Positions 11,033-21,695 of a DNA stretch of 64,000 nt are shown here, piece after piece. A program made the position numbers and the translations under genes. The notes below the pieces were generated by a model. That model did not search any database. It had not been told where the DNA came from and saw nothing but the letters and a program-made list of their open reading frames with translations. The stretch comes from Agapanthus africanus (lineage: Eukaryota; Streptophyta; Magnoliopsida; Asparagales; Amaryllidaceae): NCBI GenBank assembly GCA_030015575.1, contig JASDDO010000024.1:219066996-219130995 (forward strand). The letters are read 5' to 3'. Each line of letters starts with the position of its first letter. The first letter of the stretch is position 1.

Positions 11033-12135
11033 GTACGACAAGTATATTGACAAGGTACCTAGAGAGGTATTATGGGGGACAATGATGAAAAAGGGGGTCC
11101 CCGTCAAGTATATTGACATAATCAAGGATATGTACGACGGAGTAGTGGCAAATGTCAGAACTTGCGGTGGCTTAACAAGTGATTTTCCGATTACTATTGG
11201 TTTACATCAAGGATCTGCATTAAGTCCTTTCCTGTTTACCATCGTGATGGATGAGCTTACTAGAGCTATCCAAGATGAGGTCCCTTGGTGTATGCTATTC
11301 GCTGATGATATTGTTCTAGTAAATGAGACGAAAGCAGGGGTTAATGCCAAATTGGAATTATAGAGACAAACATTGGAATCTCGGGGATTCAGATTGAGCA
11401 GGTCCAAGACAGCATATATGCACTGCAAATTTAGTAGCCAGAGAAGTCAAAACCATATTGGTATAACATTGGAAGGGCAAGAGATATCACCGAGCGACCA
11501 GTTTAGATATCTAGGTTCCATCATCCAAAGGAATGGGGAGATCGATAGTGATGTTAATCAAAGGATCCAAGCTGGTTGGTTGAAATGGAGGAGTGCAACA
11601 GGGATTTTGTGTCATCGTAACTTTCCGTTAAAATTGAAAGGGAAGTTTTATCGGAGCGCTATTCGGCCTGCCTTATTATATGGTACAGAATGCTGGGCTC
11701 CTAAGAAGCATCATACACAGAAGATGCACGTAGCGGAGATGCGCATGCTTCGTTGGATGTGCGGTAACACTAGAAAAGACAAGGTGCGAAATGAGGATTC
11801 GTGCAAAAGTTGGTGTAACACCCGTGGAGGAGAAGATGCGGGAAAACCGGCTTAGATGGTTTGGTCATGTGCGACGCAGACCTATGGAAGCACCGGTTCG
11901 ACGAATAGATACTCTCGATATGGGTAATGGCAAAAGGGCAAAAGGGAGACCGAAGAAAACATGGATGGAGGCGATACGAAACGATATGGTTGCCAAAGGA
12001 CTCAATGAAAGTATATTGTTCGATAGAAGTGAGTGGAGACAGAGGATTCATGTGCTGGACCCGGCGTGATTCTCATGTTGGTTCATGTAGCCTACCCCAT
12101 ATGCTTGGGATAAAAGGCTCAGTTGTTGTTGATGT
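11033..12135 (+). mobile_element. 5'-truncated RTE-type LINE inserted in element 1 gag
   Basis: This is a 1103-bp insert with a 17-bp target duplication. It starts inside the reverse transcriptase and ends with a TTG-rich tail (GTTGTTGTTGATG), typical of plant RTE-clade LINEs. The insertion is in the plus orientation, the same as gag. The 5' truncation and long duplication fit target-primed reverse transcription. Confidence 0.85.
11041..12069 (+). pseudogene. RTE-type LINE reverse transcriptase, C-terminal part
   Basis: The RT palm motif GLHQGSALSPFLFT is followed by the catalytic box FADDIVLV near 11300. Then come the SRSKT..M and FRYLGS thumb-region motifs and the RLRWFGHVRRRP tail with GRPKKTW, all usual for plant RTE-type LINE proteins. 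The N-terminal endonuclease is missing because the insert is truncated. A TAG at 11361 replaces a codon in the frame, and a frameshift near 11790 moves the tail to another frame, so the fragment is inactive. Confidence 0.8.
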
Positions 12136-12152
12136 TGTATAAGGGGACAGGC
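12136..12152 (+). repeat. LINE target-site duplication, right copy
   Basis: It is an exact copy of 11016-11032. Gag sequence AATCCCCATCAACATGTTGC follows directly, matching element 2 near 39672. Confidence 0.85.
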
Positions 12153-15021
12153 AATCCCCATCAACATGTTGCTCAGTTCAGGGCTCTCTGCGGCAACACT
12201 GGAGGGGATGACAAGTTACTGCTTCGCTAATTCGTCGGCAGCTTAGCAGAGACAGCTTTCGAATGGTACTCAGAGCTTCCCAACGACTCCGTCAAAACTT
12301 TTACGGAGATGGAATTGCTGTTTACCTAACGTTTCGCCAGCGCTAGCGAGCGCACCCCGATCACCGCGTTAATTAACGCCAGAGTGAAGCCAGGCGAAAC
12401 ATGGGTGCAGTATACGATACGGTGGCGAAATCTGTGGTCGAAGTGCGAGCAGACGAAGAAGCGCCTGCGGTAGGCATGTTCGTAGGGACCCTCAGGCGAC
12501 CATCAGGCAACCATTTCACAATTTATGATGTTCTTCAAGCCAAATACTTTCCAGGCCTTGATTGACAAGCTGGCCCAAATAGACCAGATGGGCCATAGGC
12601 CTTCCTCTTCGAAGCCGGAGCCGTGGAATGAAAAAGGGAAAAGGAAAACGACCTTCGTCGCCAATGCTTAACAGTAGCCCAGTGGTCCAAAACTAACTGA
12701 TCGCCAAGACGAGAAACGGCGATTCTTTAATGAGAAGATGAAGTGCCATTATTCGTTTCTCCGGGACAAAACGAGGAGATTGTTCGAGCTGGCGGTGCGC
12801 AACAGGCTCATCAACTTGCCGGATCCAAAATGCCCATTGCAACCCGGTGAGGCTAATAATCCCAATTATTGCCCCTATCACCAAGCGATAGGCCATCCAA
12901 TCGAAGATTGCTTCGTCTTCAAATGGTGGATTGAAAACCAATACCAACAGGGAAAATTCACACTGTCCGAGAATTGGAAAGTAAACCCGCCCCAACCACA
13001 CGCTCTCAAAAAGGTAGACACACTGGGGGCATCATGCTCTTTTATAAAAGAAGCTCCATGGGAGGTCATTCTTTCAGACAAAACGAAAAGAATGCTGAAA
13101 GATCTCCAAACATGCCCGGCGATCAAATGGAAAAGTCTGCTGGAACCCGAAGTCATCAAAGGAATGCTGAAGCCCCGCCCAATGCCAAAAATTGGTGCTA
13201 ATAGTCAAAGCTCCCATACCCAGCCGTCAAAGTCATCAAAGAAGAAGAAAAAGACCAAAAAGCCCATGAAGCCTATGACAAGCGCACGGACCTGCAGAAA
13301 TATATTGACGCGCTGGAAGAATATAACCAGAAAGCGCGGACCCTATTCACACTCCAATAATTTCTCAGCCACATCCTTGAGGACGGAAATGATGACAATG
13401 GAGAAGGCTCGTCGGATGAACCTGAGAATTATGTGGCAAGCTGCCATGTGATCTCTCACTCGTTAATAAACGGTAAAGAAGCTATGGATGCAGAGAAACT
13501 GGGGGCAGATCCCGAGCCGGAATTTCTAGGACTATCAGACGAAATAATTGATGCATTCCTGAACGAAGCTCTTCTGAAAAGCAAGGATGATCGAGAGCGT
13601 AAAGAGGTCATATTTGGAAAATCCAAATGCCGACGACAGGACGAGAGGGTTAAAACACTACCACCAGATCAAAGCACATCCGCCGCCAGCAAAAGCAGGT
13701 TCAAGACGAGAAAAAGGTTCGCTAAAGCCATATCGATGGGAATGAAGCAGCCACCCTCCAAAGTAAACACTTCTGATGAGACACACCTTAATGAAGAGGA
13801 TGTACATCCAAATTACTGCTTATACCATCAGAGGATTGCGCACCCTACTGAAGAGTGAAACGCCTTTAAAAACTGGTGGCAGGGATATGTCGCCCACCGA
13901 CAACATTTCAAAAGGATGAAGCATGAAGCTCGTCGACAGCGAAAAAATGCGACAGATGAGCACAAAAGAACTGCCGGAAACTGTCGCATGGTTGATAATA
14001 AGGGATCGCAAGTTCTTACCTTCGGGAGTGATTCTGAAGAAGAAATGACTCTCGGACCTCTCTTCAAAGAATCCACCTCGGGAAAAGAGGAAGAACCGAA
14101 GAGCTGCAAAAACATTCAGCTGCGCAATCGCACGCTACCTTAAAAAAAACTCGGACCTGCAAACAAGGGATCGAACAAAAAAGATAAAGGCAAAGAAAAG
14201 GTCCCTGAGGATATCGCCCTCGATGATCGAGTCGTCGAAGAGCTGGCAGGCAAGGACCCGCCCAAGAAAAACAAGGTGGATTACAACGTTCTGGCACACC
14301 TGAGGAAGATCCCCTCATAGCTAAGCATTATCGACGCCCTTCTGCTATCTAAGGAGGCGAGAGATTCTTAGATCAAGGCATTACAAGATCCTGACCAATT
14401 TCAAGCTTTCCTAGCCGAAGAAAAGATGAAGGATAAGCTGGAAGAAGTGCACACGGCCGATATCACCTTCGGAGATGAAGACCTCCTCCTCGGGACGTGC
14501 GAGCATAACCATCCCCTTTATGTCTCTGGATACTGTCATGATATCAAGATAGGCAAAATACTGGTTGACAATGGGTCCTCCATCAACATCCTAAATGTAA
14601 GAGTGCTGAAGGAAATCTGCATGAGCATTCAGCACCTCGCTCATGATAAAATCACCATCTCCGGGTTTGACTCCCAGTCATCACGGACGCTCGGGTCTGT
14701 GATACTGACATTATGCTTTGGGCTGCTCGTCACGGACATTAAATTTCATGTCATTGACGCCAAGACATGCTTCAATGCTTTGCTTGGCAGGCCTTGGTTA
14801 CACGAGTATAACATCATCCCTTCTATACAACATCAGTGTATGAAGTATTTCAAGGATGGTCTCGAGTATACCGTGATAGGGGAGTTGAACGCATTCTCCA
14901 TGAATGAAGTCCGAAAGTACGAAGATACAAAATATTTCTTACTAGATTTCGAAGACACAGAAAGATGCCATAAACCGAAGAACAAGTCTATCACCACTAT
15001 TCCGGTCTTCGGGAGCGATAC
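12153..15021 (+). pseudogene. gag-pro: Element 1 gag and protease, second part (pseudogene)
   Basis: It continues the capsid domain (element 2 equivalent NPHQHVAQFRTLCGN). It then has a zinc-knuckle-like CPYHQAIGHPIEDC near 12873, a second CLYHQRIAHPTEE near 13817, and the aspartic protease motif ILVDNGSS near 14560. Frameshifts and stops (for example TAA 12329, TGA 13856, TAG 14319) break the frame. The last bases read through GSD and are then cut at 15021 by element 4, leaving the 5-bp duplication GATAC (15017-15021 and 25530-25534). Function is as for the element 2 gag-protease, but dead. Confidence 0.8.
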
Positions 15022-18000
15022 TGTCACGCCCCGCTTCCCAAAATACGGAATACGATGGGTAAACAAGGCCAGCCATGCTCCTACGGTCAAGGAAATGTCC
15101 TGCCGTAGTCACACTTCGGCTTCTAGTTTTTCATGGTAAACAGTAAGTGATGCACAGGTAATGAGAAAATGCAGTAACTGGAAGAAACAATGTAAAGACT
15201 GACCTGAAGCGGAACAAACGAATGTAACTCGGAATGGCAAGTCAAGAAGTCTGTGATGCACGTCTAATTCTGGTCCAAGCTAAATCTTCTCCTCACACTA
15301 AGCATGCATACTCAGGTAGTCAGAGCGACACAATAGCAATATGATATATATAAAATCAAGTGACAGTTCTAACAGTGGTAATAGATTTGAATAACAGTAA
15401 ATCAATGATAGCATGATTATGAATGTGCAGTAATCAATGACAGCAGAGCAGTAAGGCAGTAGAACGATGTGTCACGTATGTCAACACAGTATATAAGGTA
15501 TATAAATGCCAGTATCCCTATCAGTCTCTAAGTCTCACTGTACAGGTCACTAGCCTATCGTCAGTCCAAGTATGAGAGTCAACCACTCGCGAGTGTCCTC
15601 CACCCAAGGGTAAAACCCAAGGGCAAGGGACCACGGGCCCAGCATGTAACATGTATATCACGATGTATATCACATACCCTGTAAATCTCCATATATCTCC
15701 CTAAATATAAAAGCCGGCATGGGACTCCCGAGATTCTGTTGAACTCACACTTAAACTACCCCACACCCCGTGGTCTACATCAAACGCTAACCGTAACCCT
15801 AAATACTAATCGATCCGTGACAAGTCTGCGCGAGAACTGGAGGTAGGACCTCCATCAAGCACGTCCCGACTAATACCTAAGATAAACGGCAGGGTCGAAT
15901 GCCTTATCTGTGACACCCATGCAAGCGCTTCCATAAGTGTCCCATACCACTTATACTCACACGTACACGCATCCCACAGACGTCGACAATGCAATAGAAT
16001 AATAGGGTCACTGATTGTGCACAAGTACGTATCACTTTCACTTAATCACGGATACACGAACACTGACGTACTTGCCACAATCATCGCTAGAATCTAACAC
16101 TGGGTAAATGCACGATATCACTAGGTTATCACTACAATGATATGGGTATGATATGATGCGTGAACAGTATATAAGCACAATTAAGGTGTCACAAAAACAG
16201 TATTCTATCACTTGCACGATTTATCATGAAACGTACATATATAATTTAGCAAAACGGTAAACAGGTAGTAATTAGTATGTTCAGTTGTCCATCCATCAAA
16301 TTTGGTTTCAAGCCAATCGGGTTCCAGGATCATTAATTATAACCATTTCATTTTAAGCGCTCACGGCTGGAAATCCGGTTTCAGAATCAGAAATCCGTTT
16401 CGTAACGCATTTTGATCCCAGTTAGGATCAGATTTTAGCGATGCTACAGTTGGATGAAATCTAGGGTTTCCAGTAAGGTTTTCAACGCAATAGACGGATC
16501 TTCAATCGCATCTGCACGTCAGGAGATGTACTCTATTCAATGCCAATATGTCTGTTCTGATTCTGCTGGGACTGTTATGCGTCCCGATCTATTAAATTAC
16601 AGATTAAATAACAAAACGGTAACGAAACAGAATGAAACCAATTGTGTTATCTAGACAACAGGTTCACCTACAGTAAACAGTGAAGTTCCGCAACCTAAGG
16701 GTCATGTAAATCCTGTGGCACCCAATATGGAACAGCAAGCAACAATTAGAGTCGCTCTGGACTGCAGTCCAGAGTCGCACTCCAATCCAAATATCATCAT
16801 AGTTTAAGTACAGGAATACTAGGAAACCAGTATAGGGTTAAAGTCCGTCGAGTCGGCTTCGATTTGAGCCCTCGAACGCACTATTCTAGTATGTATATAA
16901 TTTATGGTGAATTTAACGGTTTTCAGGCACAATAAAATTCAAGTTTTACGATTAAACTTGGGGGTAGTCGTTTTGGTCATAAACGATCAAATTATCCAAC
17001 GAAACTTGCACACGTTGTTCATCACAGCAAGAGCCCAAGTAATAAATCCAGTTCCGTCAATTTAGAAAAGTGCTTTCTTTGGGAACACGCGTCGAGCACG
17101 TTATGGCACATAATTAGTTTAAACTGTAACTTAGAATCTATATACTTAGCGGTTGTAACTTAGGTAAAATAGCATGTAAGCAAGTAAAGAACTTGCCTGG
17201 AGGCGTCTAGGCGATGCACGGCAATGGTAACGGCACAAACGCGCGATGAATGGTGCGTGTAAGGTTCGCGGCCTCGGCTCTTGGATTCGACGACTCGGTG
17301 AGTGCGACGGTGATTACTACGGTGACGGTTATGATCGCAGATATGACAAGGACAACAGTGCCGCCGATAGAGTCGTCAACGGTGGCTGTTGCGGTGATGG
17401 CAACCAAATGTTCGACGGGGGCTTGAGCTCGGCGGTGGGTTGAATAGGAAATGATATTTTTAGAGGAGTCACTGTAAAAGGAAGGAGAGAGAGAGAGGGA
17501 GAGAGAGAGTGACAGTGAGAGAGGTCAGAGAGAGAGAGAGAGAGAGACAGTGGGAGAGAGAGGGTTAGAGAGAGAGACAGTGAGAGAGGGAAAGGCAGAG
17601 GAACTGAGGGGAGAGAGAGAGCGAGATCTGTTAGAGAGAGGGGACACAGAGGTTAGAGACAGAGAGGGTGAGGAAGAGAGGGATGTTGCAATTTGGGGAG
17701 TTTGTAAGCAGGAGGAGGCAGCCGGCGGCGAGAAAATGAGGGGAGAGAGGTGGTCGATGAGATGTGGTGGAGTGCTAGCCGACGTTGTGGGTGGTGTTGC
17801 GAAATTAGAGGGTAGTGAGGTTGGTGAAGCGGGGGAAAGGTGATGAAGTTGGGTTGGGGCGGCGACGATGATGATGATGACGACGACAACGATGGTGCGG
17901 GGGGTCGGCTCGGGTGTTCGGGGGTGCAGGCGAAGGCGCTCGGGGAGGCAGTGGAGGAAGAGAGGAGGAGGAGGGAAGGAAGGGCTCGACGGTGGTGGCG

Positions 18001-18858
18001 GAGCTCGTCGGCGAGGGGTGTGAACTGGGAGTCTTCGAGAGAAGAGAAGTGTGGGTTCGAGGGTGGAATCGGAATGGGAAGGAGAAAACGCGCGCGTCGT
18101 GGGTGTAACGTCGCGAGAGCGGGGACGACGGCGGAGGAAGCGGATCGCGACGAGGAGTAACGCCGCACGAGCACAGCGTGGGCATGAGCGGAGGAAACGG
18201 GCGTGTACTACGGCGAAGAGATGGGATCGCGCGTTACCGTTGGGGATTTTAAAAGAAGATGAACAGTAGCGGGGTGTAGGGTGGGCTGAAGGGTAGCGGG
18301 CGCGACAGAACGAAGTGGGTTGGGCCAAGAAATTGGGCCAATAAAATAAAATAAATAAGAAGAAAAAGGCCGGGATTGAGAATTTAAAATGAAAGAAACA
18401 AAATAAATAATGTGGGGGAACCGGGCTTGTTTGGGCTGCAGCAATTTAAATAGAAAAATAAAGGGAAAGTGTGGACCGGGCTGAGGGCTGGGCCGAGAAA
18501 ATAAAGGAAAGGATTTATTTGGGGGGACAAACGAAGCAGGCCACGGCTGAAAATTAAAGGAAAAAAAATTAAAGAAAGAAGAAGGAAAGAGTGAGGGCCG
18601 GCCTTGAGGAAAGATTGGGGCTAAAAGAATAATGAATTTAAATAAAAGAATAGGAATTGGGGTTCTATTAAAAGAAAATGGTGTTGGCTAAGGGGATTTG
18701 TTGGAAAAATATAATATAGTTTGGGTTTTGGGGTTTAACGAAGTGGTTTTAATAAATAAATTATTTTCTAAATAAAACCCATAAAATGGTAAATAAAATA
18801 AATGGAATTCTAAAGTAACAAAATACGGACTTTGGCATAAAAGGGGCCGGGTGTTACA
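15022..18858 (-). repeat. Element 4 3' LTR (left in window)
   Basis: It reads TGTCACGCCCCGCTTCCC...GGGTGTTACA on the plus strand. It matches 21696-25529 along its length with scattered substitutions. It contains a 20-bp perfect palindrome (16754-16773), a GA-rich microsatellite tract (about 17480-17660, pyrimidine on the element strand), a GAT repeat near 17866, and A-rich stretches to 18840. Long proline- and serine-rich minus-strand ORFs across the GA tract look like low-complexity artefacts. Confidence 0.9.
16754..16773. repeat. 20-bp perfect palindrome in element 4 LTR
   Basis: CTCTGGACTGCAGTCCAGAG is its own reverse complement. It is flanked by GTCG on the left and TCGC on the right. 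The same palindrome is intact in the other LTR at 23428-23447. Confidence 0.8.
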
Positions 18859-18895
18859 TCATACCACTCTTACAGAAATTTCGTCCTCGAAATTT
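18859..18895 (-). other. Polypurine-tract region of element 4
   Basis: On the minus strand AAATTTCGAGGACGAAATTT is followed by CTGTAAGAGTGGTATGA and then the LTR start TGTAACACCC. This is the usual end of the internal region in Tekay-like elements and fixes the orientation. Confidence 0.7.
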
Positions 18896-20099
18896 AAAAT
18901 AAACGATAGGTTATACAACATAAGCGAAAGCTATTAGATTGTACACTAACACAAAAGATTTATTAGCAGTACGTGGACGAAGAAATTTGAAAATATATAT
19001 ATAAGTAAGAACAACATACGGAAGGGTAGGTCTAATAGGTATAAGGCAGGAACAACTATAAGGATAAGTACATGTATACGAGAATTTAGATAACAATAGC
19101 GAATAATAATACTCAAGGCTTGTTCGATAGAATCGAACCCAAATATGTGCATATACAAGCATATCAAAAGTAGCAGGATAGAAATAATAATTATAAGACA
19201 CAATCATTTATAATAGTAAACATAGGCACAACCCCTAAAACTAGTAACGACAATGAGGTAGTGAAAGCTTAGTCGATAGGTTAAAACATTTTAAGGTAAT
19301 TTATCGATCGAATAGTTTTTAAAATAACCTAGAAAACTCACATAAAGAAAATGAGAGTATGGAACAAAATATGCGCGGTGTATGGTTGCGCTAAAAAAAA
19401 TTTATAAGGATAGTAGTAGTGTGTTTTAAAATACATAAAGCTAAGTAGTCTATAATACGCACTCTTCGACAAATACAAGATAATGAAACCAAATTCTAAG
19501 TAATAAAGTCCTTAAATATATATATAGGGTAATAGGAAAACACATAAAATGTATAGGGCCAGCTAGGGTAAGGATTACAAGAAAATGTGGATCATTCAAT
19601 GGTTGGAGTATGGCGGCTTTAGGCTGAAGATCAAGAAGATTGGGATCGGGTCAGTACAGAAAATAAGGATGAGCAATAGAGGACTACTAGGAGAAAATAT
19701 GGGAAGGACGACGGTCGGTATATCCTATGAATCAAAGATTTGAAGGGTTAACGAACTCGGAAATTTCACAAGATATGTTCCCCTCCCCGAAGGATCTCAG
19801 AGGGGCACAGACGAAGGATGAAGGGTGGACCTCTAAAAGATCAGGTGTGGTACTAGAGAGTCTCAGTGAGGGTTGAAACAAGGTAAGGAGTAGGGGTGAA
19901 CAGATCTCAGTAGAGAAAATAATGGTATAGAAGAACTAATCGAGCAACAAGTGAACTAGGAAAATCAAAAAAAGGTTGCGGACTCAACAATTTTTTTCAT
20001 TTCAAAAGATTCCAAACCAAGCATTCTCAAAGAAGAAATGTGGCCCTAACTATACACAGATTTTATTTGGCTAGAAAGACAGCATCAAAAGAAATTCCG
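18896..20099 (-). other. Non-coding internal region of element 4
   Basis: About 1.2 kb of A/T-rich sequence lies between the acidic ORF and the polypurine tract on the element strand. I see no RT, RNase H or integrase motif and no convincing ORF in either strand. Confidence 0.5.
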
Positions 20100-20573
20100 T
20101 CAGTCGCGGTTGTGGAGATTCAGTAGGTTGCGGTAGGCTCGCGCACTCAGGTAGGGACGTCCGTTTCCATATCGCCTCGCAAGCATCGCCACTGGAAGTT
20201 CTTCCACAGCAGGGTCTTGATCTTCTGGTCCTTCTTCCTCGGATGGAGCTTCTTCATCGAGGTCCGATTCCATGTGATTCTCTTCTTCTGGATTTTCTCC
20301 CACGGGATTTTCCTCAACTGGATTTTCTTCTATCGGATCTTCATCGGGATCTTCCTCTATAGGGTTCTCTTCAGGATCTCCTTCTTCTTCGTCGGAATCA
20401 GCTATCATGTGAAACTCTGGGGCGGCTGCTCCTTCGCCCTCTGGATCGTGGTTTCCGAAATTGACCTGGGGACCGTTGATCTCATCATCAGAACTCGTCA
20501 GTGTGTGATCTAAGGAAACGCATGACTGTGTATCCTCATCTAGATGCGGCGCTGCTCCAGGGTGTGCCATGGT
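20100..20573 (-). CDS. Acidic 156-residue ORF of element 4, function unknown
   Basis: The ATG at 20570 opens 156 codons. Residues about 55-125 are dominated by Glu, Asp, Pro and Asn in short repeats of the type EENPVEENPVGENP. The C-terminus is basic and aromatic (LARRYGNGRPYLSARAYRN). TTTCCTTTCAG on the minus strand ends at 20574, three bases before the ATG, so this may be a downstream exon. It lies about 380 bp after the zinc-knuckle ORF in element order, between gag and the polypurine tract where pol would normally be. No family is recognised. The ORF is undamaged, unlike the mini-gag, but low-complexity composition makes a coding claim tentative. Confidence 0.45.
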   Translation of the reverse strand, partial: TMAHPGAAPHLDEDTQSCVSLDHTLTSSDDEINGPQVNFGNHDPEGEGAAAPEFHMIADSDEEEGDPEENPIEEDPDEDPIEENPVEENPVGENPEEENHMESDLDEEAPSEEEGPEDQDPAVEELPVAMLARRYGNGRPYLSARAYRNLLNLHNRD

Positions 20574-20952
20574 CTGAAAGGAAAGGTCATGATTAGATAG
20601 TGGAATACATCAATAAAATAGCTCAAGGTACGAAGTATAGGAAACATGCGGTGGCAGGAACCGAAAATCAGAATAATAATGCTGTGATAATGAATAGTAT
20701 AAATAGGGGAAAGGACAAGAGAAAGATACATATATTACGATTCAAGTTTTATTGCATTCAACTAAAAGTTCAACGGATACAAGATTTCAAACGGAAAGAA
20801 ATATTCATAAAAATATGACAACATTATTACTGAAAGTAGATAACATGAAAAAAGATCCTTCTTCGACTACTATAACGTTGCATTCTCGTCGCATGAGTTG
20901 AATCCTGCGTTAGGTCCGCCTTATCGTCGAAGTTCGAACTACGCGCTAACCC

Positions 20953-21366
20953 TCACTTGGCAGAAGTGGGGAGAGTGGACGAATCTCCTCCTCGTAGTTC
21001 CTTCCTTTCTGGGCAACCGTTGATGAGATGTTTGTTGGACCCGCATATCAGACATTTCCCTTAGGCGCGGCGACAATCCCTCTGAAGATGTCCTGGTCTC
21101 CTACAATACCCACAACATGGGGTCTTCTGCTGCTTCCGCCTCGGAGAAACAAATTGGCGCTTCATCTTCCTCTCTTTTCCTCGTCTAACGGGGATCCCTT
21201 CATGATTTGAGACTCCTGCCGATGCTTGATTCACCTGTCTTCTCAGTCCTTCAGCCAACAAGTCATTTTTTCGCTCCTGGGCTTCCTTCAAACCTTGCAG
21301 TACACTCAGAATCTCAATGGTCTAATTCTGGGGAGCGGATATAGATGAAGAGTCGTTGGAAGACAT
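20953..21366 (-). pseudogene. Mini-gag with two CCHC zinc knuckles, element 4
   Basis: From the ATG at 21366, one frame runs through residues MSSNDSSSISAPQN, a charged segment ending in RRGKERKMKRQFVSPRRKQ, knuckle 1 CGYCRRPGHLQRDC, and knuckle 2 CLICGSNKHLINGC, to a TGA at 20953-20955. Both knuckles have the CX2CX4HX4C spacing of nucleocapsid domains, which bind retroelement RNA. Two in-frame stops (after residue 14, and a TAA just before knuckle 2) disrupt this copy. There is no capsid domain, so this looks like a reduced gag keeping only RNA binding. GTTTCAG on the minus strand sits four bases before the ATG, a possible splice acceptor. Confidence 0.6.
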
Positions 21367-21670
21367 AATCCTGAAACAACAAGCTATTCGAATCAAGATA
21401 TAATATGGATAGGACAAAGATTCAAGAATCAGAGGTGCTGAATTTATTACAGGTAGGGAATCAACTGTATGACTTTAAGTCACTTGAATAGAGTATGGTA
21501 GTGCAATTGCAACCACGTAACCTTGTCAAGTCACCCGAAACTATAGCGAATGGATAGCTGAACACACGATGTGAATATGGATCAAGAATGACAAGTTTAC
21601 AACCTAGGCTGAGGGATGTCTTAGATTACCAAACTATACACGGAAAACTGCAATCCCAATCGATGCAAAA

Positions 21671-21686
21671 CCTGGCACTGATACCA
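21671..21686 (-). other. Primer-binding site of element 4 (initiator-Met type)
   Basis: On the minus strand TGGTATCAGTGCCAGG lies nine bases after the LTR end. It begins with TGGTATCAG, the widely used tRNA-iMet primer site of plant LTR elements, with changes after it. Confidence 0.7.
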
Positions 21687-21695
21687 ACTAAACCA

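Noticed and set aside
17525..18328. Long minus-strand Pro/Ser/Arg-rich ORF in element 4 LTR (and 24198-25115 in the other LTR)
   Set aside because: It arises from GA- and GC-rich low-complexity sequence. Several overlapping frames are open at once, and it is shared only because the LTRs are duplicates.
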